From: Mangrovitalea sediminis
GTDB lineage: Bacteria; Pseudomonadota; Gammaproteobacteria; Pseudomonadales; Oleiphilaceae
DNA length: 64,000 bases
NCBI RefSeq assembly: GCF_002514725.1
Contig: NZ_NTLB01000001.1
Location: 310,001-374,000, forward strand
Direction: 5' to 3'
A model generated the notes under the pieces. The model was not told the origin of the DNA. It was given only the letters and a program-made list of their open reading frames with translations, and made no database searches. Below are positions 45,875 to 54,671 of this stretch, piece after piece (the first letter of the stretch is position 1; every line of letters starts with the position of its first letter). Made by a program: the position numbers and the translations under genes.

Positions 45875-48610
45875 ATGGCCAGCAATGCTCAGCAGCCCCC
45901 CGTTGTACTCGTCGATGGCTCATCCTATCTGTTCAGGGCTTTCCATGCTCTGCCGTCCCTGACGACATCCTCCGGGCAACCCACGGGGGCGATAAAGGGC
46001 GTGATCAATATGATCCGCCGCCTGAACAAGGATTTCCCAGGCTCTCCCATCATTGTGGTTTTCGACGCCCGCGGCAAGAACTTCCGGCATGAGCTCTTTC
46101 CCGATTACAAGGCTCACCGGCCGCCCATGCCCGAAGAACTGGCCAGCCAGATCCAGCCGATACACGACATTATCCGCGCCATGGGCCTGCCCCTGCTCAT
46201 CATTCCTGAGGTGGAAGCCGACGACGTCATCGGCACCCTTGCCCGCGAAGCCACGGAAAAAGGCATCGACACCGTGATTTCTACCGGCGACAAGGATATG
46301 GCTCAGCTGGTCAGCCCTCACGTGACCCTGATCAACACCATGACTGAAACCCGCATGGATCGCAGCGGCGTCGAGGAAAAATTCGGCGTCCCCCCTGAGC
46401 GGATCATCGACTACCTTGCCCTGGTGGGCGACACCGTCGACAACATTCCCGGTGTCACCAAGTGTGGCCCCAAAACCGCCGTCAAATGGCTGCAGGAGTA
46501 TGGCGACCTGAAATCCGTCATGGCTCATGCCGACGAGGTCAAAGGCAAGATTGGCGAAAACCTGCGCGAGGCTCTTGATCATCTGCCGTTGAGCTACCAA
46601 CTGGCGACCATACGCACAGATATCGAACTGGACATCGACCTCAGCGACCTTAAGCCGGTTGAGGAGGACAAGCCGGCGCTGCTGGAGATGTTCCGCGAAC
46701 TCGAGTTCAAGGGGTGGATTTCGGAGCTTAGCGAACCGGGCCGAGAGACGGCCAGGAATGCTGAAGAAACCGGGGACGACCCGGCGGACTCCCCGGCCGA
46801 ACGCCATTACGATGTCATCATGACACAGGCCGACCTGGACACCTGGCTGCAGCGACTGGCCGCCGCGGAACTTTTCGCCTTCGACACCGAAACCACCAGC
46901 CTGGATTACATGCAGGCACAGATCGTCGGCGTCTCCTTCTCCATTACCCCCGGCGAAGCGGCCTATGTCCCGCTCGCACATGATTACATGGGCGCCCCGG
47001 ACCAATTGGACAGAGAGCAGGTACTCGCACAACTGAAGCCGCTACTGGAAGACCCCAAACACCGAAAAGTCGGCCAGAACCTGAAGTACGATATCAACGT
47101 CCTCGCCAATCACGACGTGCATTTACGCGGCGTGGCCGAAGACACCATGCTCGAGTCCTACGTGTTCAACTCCGTGGCAACCCGTCACGATATGGACAGT
47201 CTTGCCCTGAAGTATCTCGGCCTGAAAACCATCAAGTTCGAAGACATTGCCGGCAAGGGCGCCAAGCAGCTCAGTTTTAACCAGATCGCGCTGGAACAGG
47301 CAGGTGAATATGCCGCAGAGGATGCCGACATCACCCTGCGACTGCACCGGAAACTGCGCCCTCAACTGGCTCGGGAGACCGGCCCCGACTCGGTCTACCG
47401 TGAGATCGACATGCCACTGGTTCCCGTGCTGGCGAGCATGGAACGACGAGGCACCAAAATCGATAGCGGCAAGCTGCGCCAGCAAAGCCAGCAACTGGCC
47501 GAACGCATGGATGCACTGGAGAAAGAGGTGCATGCAGAGGCCGGCCAACCCTTTAATCTGGGTTCGCCGAAGCAGTTGCAGGAAATCCTCTACGACAAGC
47601 TGGGCCTGCCGGTCGTCAAGAAAACCCCGAAGGGACAGCCCTCGACCGCAGAACCCGTGCTTCAGGAACTGGCCGAGTCCGGTCATCGCCTGCCCACGCT
47701 GATCCTCGAATACCGCAGCATGAGCAAGCTGAAGTCGACCTATACCGACCGCCTGCCGGAAATGGTCAATCCGCACACGGGTCGCGTACACACCAGCTAT
47801 CACCAGGCCGTTGCCGCCACTGGACGCCTATCGTCCTCAGACCCGAACCTGCAGAACATCCCGATCCGTACAGAAGAAGGCCGGCGCATCCGGCAGGCCT
47901 TCATTGCCGAGCCGGGCTATCGATTGATCGCGGCCGACTACTCCCAAATCGAGCTACGCATCATGGCCCACCTGTCCGGCGATTCAGGACTGCTGAAAGC
48001 CTTTGCCGCGGGGGAGGACATCCACCGGGCCACCGCCGCCGAGGTCTTCGGTACGACGCCGGATGCCGTCTCATCTGAACAACGACGCAGCGCCAAGGCC
48101 ATCAACTTCGGCCTGATCTATGGCATGTCGGCCTTTGGCCTGTCTCGCCAGATCGGCGTCGATCGCGGCACCGCCCAGGAGTACATCAACCGCTACTTCG
48201 AACGCTACCCCGGCGTCCTCGCGTATATGGACCGGATCCGCTCCTCGGCGCACGACCAGGGCTACGTTGAAACCCTGTTCGGACGCCGCCTCTATCTACC
48301 GGATATCAACAGCCCCAACCGGAACCTGCAACAGGCAGCAGAGCGCACCGCCATCAACGCGCCCATGCAGGGCACGGCAGCAGACATTATCAAACGCGCC
48401 ATGCTGGCGGTGGAAAGCTGGCTTAACGACAGCCAACTCAACGCCCGCATGATCATGCAGGTGCACGATGAACTGATCCTGGAAGTCCATGAAGACTGTC
48501 TGGAGGAGGTCCGGGATGGTTTGGTGACGCGGATGTCGGCAGCAGCAGACCTGGATGTTCCGCTACTGGTGGAAGCAGGAACGGGCCTCAACTGGGACGA
48601 AGCGCATTAA
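45875..48610 (+). CDS. polA: DNA polymerase I
   Basis: The 911-residue enzyme fills gaps and removes primers. The 5'-3' exonuclease/PIN domain covers about residues 1-290 (DGSSYLFRAFHALP, EADDVIGTLAREA, GDTVDNIPGVTKCGPKTA). The 3'-5' exonuclease domain has FAFDTETTSLDYMQAQIVGV with the DxE metal pair, so proofreading is intact. The polymerase has DYSQIELRIMAHLSGD, RRSAKAINFGLIYGMSAFG and MQVHDELILEVHED. Length is typical. It is divergent from the DUF2782 gene. Confidence 0.98.
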   Translation: MASNAQQPPVVLVDGSSYLFRAFHALPSLTTSSGQPTGAIKGVINMIRRLNKDFPGSPIIVVFDARGKNFRHELFPDYKAHRPPMPEELASQIQPIHDIIRAMGLPLLIIPEVEADDVIGTLAREATEKGIDTVISTGDKDMAQLVSPHVTLINTMTETRMDRSGVEEKFGVPPERIIDYLALVGDTVDNIPGVTKCGPKTAVKWLQEYGDLKSVMAHADEVKGKIGENLREALDHLPLSYQLATIRTDIELDIDLSDLKPVEEDKPALLEMFRELEFKGWISELSEPGRETARNAEETGDDPADSPAERHYDVIMTQADLDTWLQRLAAAELFAFDTETTSLDYMQAQIVGVSFSITPGEAAYVPLAHDYMGAPDQLDREQVLAQLKPLLEDPKHRKVGQNLKYDINVLANHDVHLRGVAEDTMLESYVFNSVATRHDMDSLALKYLGLKTIKFEDIAGKGAKQLSFNQIALEQAGEYAAEDADITLRLHRKLRPQLARETGPDSVYREIDMPLVPVLASMERRGTKIDSGKLRQQSQQLAERMDALEKEVHAEAGQPFNLGSPKQLQEILYDKLGLPVVKKTPKGQPSTAEPVLQELAESGHRLPTLILEYRSMSKLKSTYTDRLPEMVNPHTGRVHTSYHQAVAATGRLSSSDPNLQNIPIRTEEGRRIRQAFIAEPGYRLIAADYSQIELRIMAHLSGDSGLLKAFAAGEDIHRATAAEVFGTTPDAVSSEQRRSAKAINFGLIYGMSAFGLSRQIGVDRGTAQEYINRYFERYPGVLAYMDRIRSSAHDQGYVETLFGRRLYLPDINSPNRNLQQAAERTAINAPMQGTAADIIKRAMLAVESWLNDSQLNARMIMQVHDELILEVHEDCLEEVRDGLVTRMSAAADLDVPLLVEAGTGLNWDEAH

Positions 48611-48638
48611 CACAACATCGGGCATGGCATAAAACACT

Positions 48639-48675
48639 GGCAGGGCGTTGATAGAATTTTAATCAACGCCCTGCC
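48639..48675. repeat. Perfect 14-bp inverted repeat downstream of polA
   Basis: GGCAGGGCGTTGAT-(9)-ATCAACGCCCTGCC starts 28 bp past the polA stop, loop AGAATTTTA. It is GC-rich at the outer ends and AT-rich at the tip, and no T-run follows. It could be a polA 3' hairpin or a mobile palindromic unit like the REP pair just downstream. Confidence 0.6.
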
Positions 48676-48705
48676 AATGCCACAGGACGCAACAAGACCA
48701 ACCCT

Positions 48706-48740
48706 TTCGGCGCAATGCCCTTCGGTTATTGCGCCCTACG
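48706..48740. repeat. REP-like palindrome 1
   Basis: GGCGCAAT-(11)-ATTGCGCC followed by CTACG. It is the inverted relative of the copy at 48786-48820, with the same stem and outer sequence. Such palindromic units are typical of REP elements moved by RAYT transposases. Confidence 0.65.
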
Positions 48741-48785
48741 CATGACCTCCGGATCGATAACCCGTTGTAGCTTCCCGCCACTGCT

Positions 48786-48820
48786 GTAGGGCGCAATAAG
48801 CACAGCGCATTGCGCCGCAT
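48786..48820. repeat. REP-like palindrome 2 (inverted copy)
   Basis: GTAGGGCGCAAT-(11)-ATTGCGCCGCAT. Opposite orientation to copy 1, separated by about 45 bp, giving a BIME-like pair between polA and the end of btuB. Confidence 0.65.
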
Positions 48821-48885
48821 GAGGCACCAAGTCCATGTCTGGCGGGCCACTCGGCAGCGGAGATCGAGCGCTGGCGCGGCAACGA

Positions 48886-50721
48886 TTAATAGGTGTAACG
48901 CACCGTTCCCAGGACCAGGCGGCTGCGACCGCTGTAGCCTGCCACCGTGACCGCATCACGATTGAACAGATTGTCCACTCGTGCCTCCAATTGAAGATCC
49001 TTACGGGCCTGCCAGGTCAGCGCCACGTTGGTCAGTGCGAAACCGCCCAGAGTCACCCGCTGGCCGCTGCTGAAGACATTCGACGGGTCGTAGTAGTTAT
49101 CCCAACTGTAGCCCTGCGCCTGCACTTCGGTGCGGAAACCCAGGCGCCCGAACTCCTTGTACAGACTGGCATTCCCGTTCCATTTGGGACGACGGATCAG
49201 TTTCTGGTCCGTACTGTCGTCGATGGCATCCGTGTAGCCCGCGGCCAGATTCAACTCCCAGCCCGCCAGTGTCGTGCCCACAGACACTTCAGCGCCACGG
49301 ATTCGAGACTTGTTGATGTTGTCCAACTGGTAGCTCGCCGTGTAGGCAATCATGTCGCGGATTCGGGACTCGTAGATATCCGCCGTGTAGTGCCAGTCAG
49401 TGAATTGTCCTTTCGCCCCCAGCTCCAGGGTATGCCCTTTCTCCGCCTTCAGGTTGGGGTTGCCGTAATTGGGGTAATACAGGTCGACAAAGGTTGGCGT
49501 CACGAAAGCTGTACCATAGCTAACGTAGGGCGAGAAACCTTTACTCACCTTATAGCCAAACACCGCATTACCGGTAACCGCACTACCGAACTGCTGATTG
49601 TCGTCATAGCGCAGTGCCAGCTGATGGCTGAACCCGCCCAGGCTGCCAAGCGACTGCACGAAAACCGCGTTGTTGAAACGGCCCGTCTGCGCATAATCTA
49701 CCGACGATTTGACGTGATCCTGGCTACGCTCGATACCACCGGTCAGCGTCTCATTTTCGGACAACACGTAGTCCAGCGTTGAGCGCAAGGTGTCCCGTCG
49801 GCCAATAGTATTGGACGTCGCCACGCCTTTGGCATATTCACGGTCGCGGTCCTCCGAGCGGGACAACTGCGTTTTCCACAGCAGGCTATCGGAGAGCAGG
49901 TAATTCGCGTGAGTCGACAATACCTGCTGGACGAAATCGGTATTGGGCAGGTTGCCCGGGTTGTAGGGGTCGTCGAATTGCGTGTTGCCCTGAGCCCGAT
50001 AGAGGTTGGCTCCCAAGGTCAAACGCCCCGCAAACGAATGCTCGGCGCCGGCATTGATCGACTGGTTATCGTAACCATCGTTATCCGGCTCGTAGCCGGG
50101 GTACTGATCCTGGCCGGAGGTTTTGAACGTCCCCAACGACAGGTTCCAGCGGGTACCATCCACATTGCCGCCGAGAAACTGCTGGAAGTGGGTCGTGCCC
50201 TGATTCCCCACGGTCACCGCGCTTGACGCACTGAACGGTTTATTGGTCTTACGGGTAAAGATCTGGATCACGCCTCCCATGGCATCCGAGCCGTACAGGC
50301 TGGAGCGTGGCCCGCGTACCACTTCGATACGCTCGATCTGATCCAGTGGAATGTATTGGATCAGGGCGGCGCCCTGCGTCGCCGTGTTAATGCGAACACC
50401 ATCGATCAGCACCAAGGTATGGTTGGAGCTGGTGCCTCGCATAAACAGACTGCTCTGTTTTCCATAGCCACCAGAGTTGGCCACGGACACGCCCGGTACG
50501 CCGACCAGGAGTTCATCGAGACTCTGGGCGCCGCTTTGCTCGATCTGTCTGCGGGTAATGACCGTGGTGGAGGCGTTGACGTCTTCCGGTGACTGGGGGG
50601 TGTCCGTCGGGGTAACGACCATGTTCGGCAATTCGTCAGCAAGCGTGGGCGGTGACAACAGGACTGTCAGCGCCACGGCCTGGGCCAGACGGGAACGGGA
50701 TATAGAAATGTTTACTCTCAC
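48886..50721 (-). CDS. btuB: Vitamin B12 TonB-dependent receptor BtuB
   Basis: The 611-residue outer-membrane transporter has a signal peptide (AQAVALTVLLSPPTLA), a TonB box (LPNMVVTPT), the plug domain (TTVITRRQIEQSGAQSLDEL; VEVVRGPRSSLYGSDAMGGV-like EVVRGPRSSLYGSDAMGGVI) and a long beta barrel ending in the outer-membrane signal LVLGTVRYTY with a C-terminal aromatic. The start is GTG at 50721 with an AGGAAG site. A cobalamin riboswitch lies about 110 bp upstream, which confirms B12 or a related corrinoid as substrate. BtuCD is encoded just beyond it. Confidence 0.95.
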   Translation of the reverse strand: MRVNISISRSRLAQAVALTVLLSPPTLADELPNMVVTPTDTPQSPEDVNASTTVITRRQIEQSGAQSLDELLVGVPGVSVANSGGYGKQSSLFMRGTSSNHTLVLIDGVRINTATQGAALIQYIPLDQIERIEVVRGPRSSLYGSDAMGGVIQIFTRKTNKPFSASSAVTVGNQGTTHFQQFLGGNVDGTRWNLSLGTFKTSGQDQYPGYEPDNDGYDNQSINAGAEHSFAGRLTLGANLYRAQGNTQFDDPYNPGNLPNTDFVQQVLSTHANYLLSDSLLWKTQLSRSEDRDREYAKGVATSNTIGRRDTLRSTLDYVLSENETLTGGIERSQDHVKSSVDYAQTGRFNNAVFVQSLGSLGGFSHQLALRYDDNQQFGSAVTGNAVFGYKVSKGFSPYVSYGTAFVTPTFVDLYYPNYGNPNLKAEKGHTLELGAKGQFTDWHYTADIYESRIRDMIAYTASYQLDNINKSRIRGAEVSVGTTLAGWELNLAAGYTDAIDDSTDQKLIRRPKWNGNASLYKEFGRLGFRTEVQAQGYSWDNYYDPSNVFSSGQRVTLGGFALTNVALTWQARKDLQLEARVDNLFNRDAVTVAGYSGRSRLVLGTVRYTY

Positions 50722-51169
50722 GGGTTTGCTTCCTGAAGGTCAGCATCAAAGGCCCGGTGAGAGGAGGGAAAACGAGCGGAACTGGCAGGCAGTGTCCACC
50801 GGTGAAGCCCTCCGCTACACCGCTGTCACTGCAATCGGCCGGTCTCCGGGCTCGTGAAGTGGCCATCTGGGATGGCCCGGCAATGACGCCTTCCCGTGTC
50901 GTGGCACGGTCCGGACCCGAGTCAGGCTCAGGTCGGTCCGTTCCAACGGACACAGTGGCATCGATCATTGCCTCTGTCACTTACCGTTGCGGGGGCAGCA
51001 CTGGGTTTCCACCAGTTTCCCGTTTCACTCGTGATACGAGCACCGAATGCAGCGGCGGACACTCAATGCAGCATCCGCCGGGATCGTCGCGCGATCCATT
51101 TTCTAAACTGAGCGCAATGTACGGATCGACGACGAACCCGTCAAGCCAATCCTGTGGATAAGGAATCAC
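50722..51169 (-). promoter_or_regulatory. btuB leader region
   Basis: The 448-bp gap between btuD and btuB holds the cobalamin riboswitch (50833-51047). The 118 bp between it and the btuD stop should contain the btuB promoter; I could not fix a -35/-10 pair by eye. Confidence 0.6.
50833..51047 (-). ncRNA. Cobalamin riboswitch (AdoCbl/B12 element)
   Basis: On the minus strand the element begins GGTGCTCGTATCACGAG, continues with TGAAACGGGAAACTGGTGGA, then CCCCCGCAACGGTAAGTGA, GCCACTGT, GGGAAGGCG, and ends in the B12 box AGCCCGGAGACCGGCC near 50835-50850. These are the hallmark conserved pieces of cobalamin riboswitches, in the right order. It should switch btuB off when adenosylcobalamin or a related corrinoid binds. 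It lies downstream of btuCD, so only btuB is under its direct control on this strand. Confidence 0.95.
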
Positions 51170-51955
51170 TTAGTCCGCCAAGTCACGCTCCCCGGCCACC
51201 CAAAACCGGGTATCCTGATCGCGGATCTCATGCAGAGGGTGACGGTAGAGAGCTTCGAGCCGGGATCGCGTAAGCAGCTCGCTGGCGGCACCGGCTTCGA
51301 CGGAGCCATCGGGGAACATCAGGATCACCCGGTCGGCGAAACGGGCTGCCAGGTTGAGGTCGTGCACCGACATCATCACCAGTCGGCGTTCTGAGCAGAC
51401 CAGATGCCGAAAGTGCGCCATCAAATCCGACTGATGGCGCAGGTCGAGCGGATTGACGGGCTCATCCAACAGCAAGGCTCCGGCCTCTTGCGCCAGTAAC
51501 GTGGCGATAGCCACCCGCCGCTGCTCACCACCGGACAACCGCTGCACGCTCTGTCCGGCAAGCTCAGTCAATGCGCAGGCCCGCAGAGCATGATCGACAG
51601 CGGCCCCATCCTCTGGTGCTGAAGGATGCCAGGGCTTGCGGTGGGCATAACGGCCAGCGGAAACCGCTTCCCGCACGGTGAAAGGAAAGGTCATGTCGGA
51701 CTGCTGCAATAGCATCCCGAGCCGCTGGGCCAGGAGTTTACGGGGAAATCGGGCAACATCGATTCCGTCCAGAAAGACCCTGCCGGAGAGCGGGGGCAGC
51801 AGACCGGCCAAGGTCAGCAACAGAGTGGATTTACCCACCCCGTTTTCACCCAGGATCATCCAGAACTCACCTCCCTGGGCCTGAAGTGACAGGGGCGCGC
51901 CCAACCGACTCGCCCCCCGGCCGCAGACCAGGCTGTCCAATTGTAGCATCGTCAT
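51170..51955 (-). CDS. btuD: Cobalamin/iron-siderophore ABC transporter ATPase BtuD
   Basis: The 261-residue ATPase of the FecE/BtuD class has Walker A GENGVGKST, signature LSGGEQRRVAIATLLA, Walker B GALLLDEPVNPLD and switch HDLNLAARFADRV. The start at 51955 overlaps the btuC stop by 4 bp (ATGA), so the two are translated together. A longer open frame reaches to 52471 but lies inside btuC and is rejected. Placement before btuB and its B12 riboswitch supports cobalamin rather than siderophore as substrate. Confidence 0.88.
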   Translation of the reverse strand: MTMLQLDSLVCGRGASRLGAPLSLQAQGGEFWMILGENGVGKSTLLLTLAGLLPPLSGRVFLDGIDVARFPRKLLAQRLGMLLQQSDMTFPFTVREAVSAGRYAHRKPWHPSAPEDGAAVDHALRACALTELAGQSVQRLSGGEQRRVAIATLLAQEAGALLLDEPVNPLDLRHQSDLMAHFRHLVCSERRLVMMSVHDLNLAARFADRVILMFPDGSVEAGAASELLTRSRLEALYRHPLHEIRDQDTRFWVAGERDLAD

Positions 51956-52923
51956 CCGCGGACTCCCTGATGCCGCAGGAGATACAGGAACAAGGGGACG
52001 CCGATCATCGCGGTGAGCACACCCACCGGCAACTGCTGCGGAGCAATGATCGTCCGCGCCAGCGTATCGGCCAGGGTCAGCAGCGCACCACCGGCAAGCA
52101 TGGAGGCTGGCAGCAATACCCGGTGGCGGGCACCACTCACCAGGCGGATCAGGTGCGGAACCACCAAACCGACAAATCCGATGGGACCGGCCAGCGTCAC
52201 AGCACTGGCCGTTAACAGCGACGCCGTCACATAGCAACTGGCACGCAGGCGGTGAATCTCCACCCCTAACGCAGCAGCCTGCTGATCGCCCCTCGCCAGC
52301 AGGTCCAACGCAGGCGCCATCACCCAGCCCGCCGCCAGCGCCAGGAAAACCACGCCGATGGACCACCAGGGCGCAGATGTCCGGGACAGGTCTCCCATCA
52401 ACCAAAACAGCATGCCGCGTAACGACTGGTCTGGGCCAACCGCCAGCATGAAGCTGATCATGGAGCCCCATCCGGCGGCGACGACAACACCCGTCAACAG
52501 CAGGCGTTCCGAATGCGTTTCGCCTTGGCGGCCGCCCAGCAGGAAAACCATGAACATGGAGATGAGGCTACCGATAAAGGCGCTGCCGGAAACCCAGAAA
52601 CTGCTCAACCCCAGTAGTAGCGCCCCCAGCGCAGCAACCGCGGCACCGCCGGATATCCCTAGCACATAGGGCTCTGCCAGAGGATTTCGCAACAGCACCT
52701 GCATCAGGACACCGGCCATACCGAGCATAGCGCCAACCGTCATACCGGCCACGGCGCGGGGCAGGCGAAGTTGTTCGAGAATGGTCAGTTGCCAGTCAGG
52801 AAGATGTCCCGTCCATCCCGCCAACGGATCAATCGTCACCGCGCCATGGGAAAGGGCCAGCCAGAAGGCTGCCAGATCCAACAACAGCAGGAGAAAAAAT
52901 ATCAACGTCGTCCGTCGCACCAC
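51952..52923 (-). CDS. btuC: Cobalamin ABC transporter permease BtuC (FecCD family)
   Basis: The 323-residue permease has about ten hydrophobic segments and the FecCD motifs RLPRAVAGMTVGAMLGMAGV, RNPLAEPYVLGISGGAAVAA and GPIGFVGLVVPHLIRL. Start is GTG at 52923. With BtuD it forms the B12 pump in the inner membrane. No periplasmic binding protein BtuF is encoded nearby, so it must come from elsewhere. The gene follows a terminator at 52961-52993, so the operon has its own promoter close to the start. Confidence 0.88.
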   Translation of the reverse strand: MVRRTTLIFFLLLLLDLAAFWLALSHGAVTIDPLAGWTGHLPDWQLTILEQLRLPRAVAGMTVGAMLGMAGVLMQVLLRNPLAEPYVLGISGGAAVAALGALLLGLSSFWVSGSAFIGSLISMFMVFLLGGRQGETHSERLLLTGVVVAAGWGSMISFMLAVGPDQSLRGMLFWLMGDLSRTSAPWWSIGVVFLALAAGWVMAPALDLLARGDQQAAALGVEIHRLRASCYVTASLLTASAVTLAGPIGFVGLVVPHLIRLVSGARHRVLLPASMLAGGALLTLADTLARTIIAPQQLPVGVLTAMIGVPLFLYLLRHQGVRG

Positions 52924-52960
52924 AGGTTATCCCAACTGAAACGGAGCGAGTATAACGAGC

Positions 52961-52993
52961 AAAAGCCCGGCATCACAGGGATACCGGGCTTTT
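52961..52993 (-). terminator. Terminator after fadL
   Basis: AAAAGCCCGG-(13)-CCGGGCTTTTGT lies between fadL stop and btuC start, stem of 10 bp with A/T tracts. It ends fadL transcription on the minus strand. Confidence 0.8.
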
Positions 52994-53051
52994 GTAAAGC
53001 GGCTTGCCGTTATAAGCGCAGACCGAAAGGCTCGCCTCTGACAGCTCTCTA

Positions 53052-54416
53052 TCAGAACGCCTTGCTGACCTGAACAGCGAGGCCCCAAGCCTTCGGCTTG
53101 TAGGTTCCCTGGACATTCGCCGCGCCCGACACCGGCTGATCGTTCACGGTGTGCAACACTTCATTGACGTGCACATCACGAATGATCAGGTAGCCGAAGG
53201 CACCGTCAACGGTCCAACCAGTCGGCACATCCTTCCACTGGGCACCAAGCGTCAGCCAGTTACGGTCGGTGGACGGTATCCGTACATTACGGTATTCGCT
53301 GGGAATCGGAGATTCATCGTAGGCGTAGCCAGCCTTGAACTTCCATGCCGGCGTTGCCTGCCAGGCCGTACCAATGGAGAACGCCCAGGTATTGTGCCAA
53401 TGCTCGGCTTCGTAACCGATCAGGTCAGCACTCCCCTTGTAGGTCTGCGACCCCAGGAACGAAATCGTGCCGTATTGCCCGGCGTTGGGCTGGGAACTGA
53501 GAATCGCCAGGGAGGGGAAACGGCTCCAGTCCGTCCAGGTCGCGCCCGCCAAAAGGTCCCAGTTCTGCGCCAGCCCCTGTTTCAAACTGAACGTCAGCGT
53601 ATCCGGAGTGGTCAGCGGCACACGGGCATTTTCCGTCAGGTCGCCGGTGGTATTGCCCGTCAACGCAACCGGAGCGCCCGTCAGTGTAGCCTGACCTCGC
53701 AACTTGAACTCAACCCGGGAGCGGTAGGTCATGCCAATGTTGGTTCTGTCGAAGGGCTGCCAGAGAATACCGGCATTCCATCCCAGTCCCCAGTCATAAC
53801 CTTTCGCTTCGAAGTATCCGTCAGGCTGGTTGTAATAGCTGAAGTCCTGATACTTGGTCAAAGTCCCCTTCGCGCGCATGATATCCAGCCCGAAACCGAG
53901 GGAAAGCCCCTGTTGTGTATCGATGGCGATACTGGGCTGAAAATCGACCACTTCGATTTCGGTCTTATCACCAAAGTAACGCCCGACGAAATCGTTGTCG
54001 TAGTTACCCTTAAGGCCAAAAGGCACATGGACACCAAAACCGGCAGCCAGATAGTCGTTGACCTGATGGGTGACATAGAAGTTCGGCACGAAGGTCAGCG
54101 GAACATAGCGTCCGCCATCCCCTCCGGTGACGGTCTTACCGACCGTGTTGGTGGCCGAACCTTGAAAATCCGACGTCACGTCAAGCAAGGTTGCACCGAA
54201 GGAAATCTGGGTGCCCTTCAACTGGGTCATGCCGGCTGGATTGAAAAATACGGTGGATGCGTTCTCCGGGTCCGCTGCCGCACCGGCATTCGCTGCGCCC
54301 ATGGCGCTGGCACTCTGTTCATTAAGTGCATAACCAGCGGCGAAAGCGAGGGACGGAAACACACTAAAAACGGATGCGGCCAGCAGAACACGACCGCGAT
54401 TATTATTGATTATCAT
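53052..54416 (-). CDS. fadL: Long-chain fatty acid outer-membrane transporter FadL
   Basis: The 454-residue outer-membrane protein has a signal peptide (RVLLAASVFSVFPSLAFA) followed by GYALNEQSASAMGAANAGAA, the classical FadL/OmpP1 start, and FFNPAGM with the conserved NPA hatch. The C-terminus ends AVQVSKAF, a beta-barrel insertion signal. It carries fatty acids or other hydrophobic compounds across the outer membrane. The ATG at 54416 has an AAGGGG site; the frame to 54536 is rejected. AATAATAA, an AANAANAA motif, lies in codons 4-7, and a GTTAC/GTAAC inverted repeat lies about 80 bp upstream (separate entries). Confidence 0.9.
   Translation of the reverse strand: MIINNNRGRVLLAASVFSVFPSLAFAAGYALNEQSASAMGAANAGAAADPENASTVFFNPAGMTQLKGTQISFGATLLDVTSDFQGSATNTVGKTVTGGDGGRYVPLTFVPNFYVTHQVNDYLAAGFGVHVPFGLKGNYDNDFVGRYFGDKTEIEVVDFQPSIAIDTQQGLSLGFGLDIMRAKGTLTKYQDFSYYNQPDGYFEAKGYDWGLGWNAGILWQPFDRTNIGMTYRSRVEFKLRGQATLTGAPVALTGNTTGDLTENARVPLTTPDTLTFSLKQGLAQNWDLLAGATWTDWSRFPSLAILSSQPNAGQYGTISFLGSQTYKGSADLIGYEAEHWHNTWAFSIGTAWQATPAWKFKAGYAYDESPIPSEYRNVRIPSTDRNWLTLGAQWKDVPTGWTVDGAFGYLIIRDVHVNEVLHTVNDQPVSGAANVQGTYKPKAWGLAVQVSKAF
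54400..54407 (-). promoter_or_regulatory. Candidate Hfq/Crc (CA motif) site in fadL codons 4-7
   Basis: AATAATAA on the minus strand matches AANAANAA just after the start codon. It lies in the window where Hfq/Crc blocks translation in Pseudomonas, but the same bases also encode Asn-Asn-Asn, so chance coding effects are possible. Confidence 0.35.
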
Positions 54417-54492
54417 CTCTAACCCCTTCTCCTGTCTGACTTTTCCGTATCTAACGGGGCGCACAGTATAAGCACTGAATCCCCATTTCACT

Positions 54493-54507
54493 GTTACGTA
54501 ATGTAAC
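54493..54507. promoter_or_regulatory. Inverted repeat upstream of fadL
   Basis: GTTAC-(5)-GTAAC lies next to a possible minus-strand -10 (TATACT at 54466-54471), overlapping where the -35 would be. The flank ATGTAACGAG is shared with the inverted repeat upstream of gtsA (8841-8850), so one regulator could bind both. Confidence 0.4.
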
Positions 54508-54628
54508 GAGTACGGGCGCAAGTCTCCGTCGTCCAATGTCGATCGACAGAAAAGAAGTACCTTTTACTGACCACGATCAGGCACGTCGGTCAGGCCGACC
54601 TTATTATGATGTTGAACACTTATCAGAG

Positions 54629-54654
54629 GGGCGGCAACGATCCCGCTGCCGCCC
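54629..54654 (-). terminator. Hairpin downstream of pilU
   Basis: GGGCGGCA-(10)-TGCCGCCC, an 8-bp stem 17 bp past the pilU stop. No T-run on the minus strand, so intrinsic termination is not assured. Confidence 0.45.
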
Positions 54655-54671
54655 TTACAGTGAGTATGGAC

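Noticed and set aside
51956-52471. N-terminal extension of btuD giving a 433-residue protein
   Set aside because: The added 172 residues lie inside btuC in another frame and are low-complexity; the ATG at 51955 overlaps the btuC stop by ATGA and gives a normal ABC ATPase.
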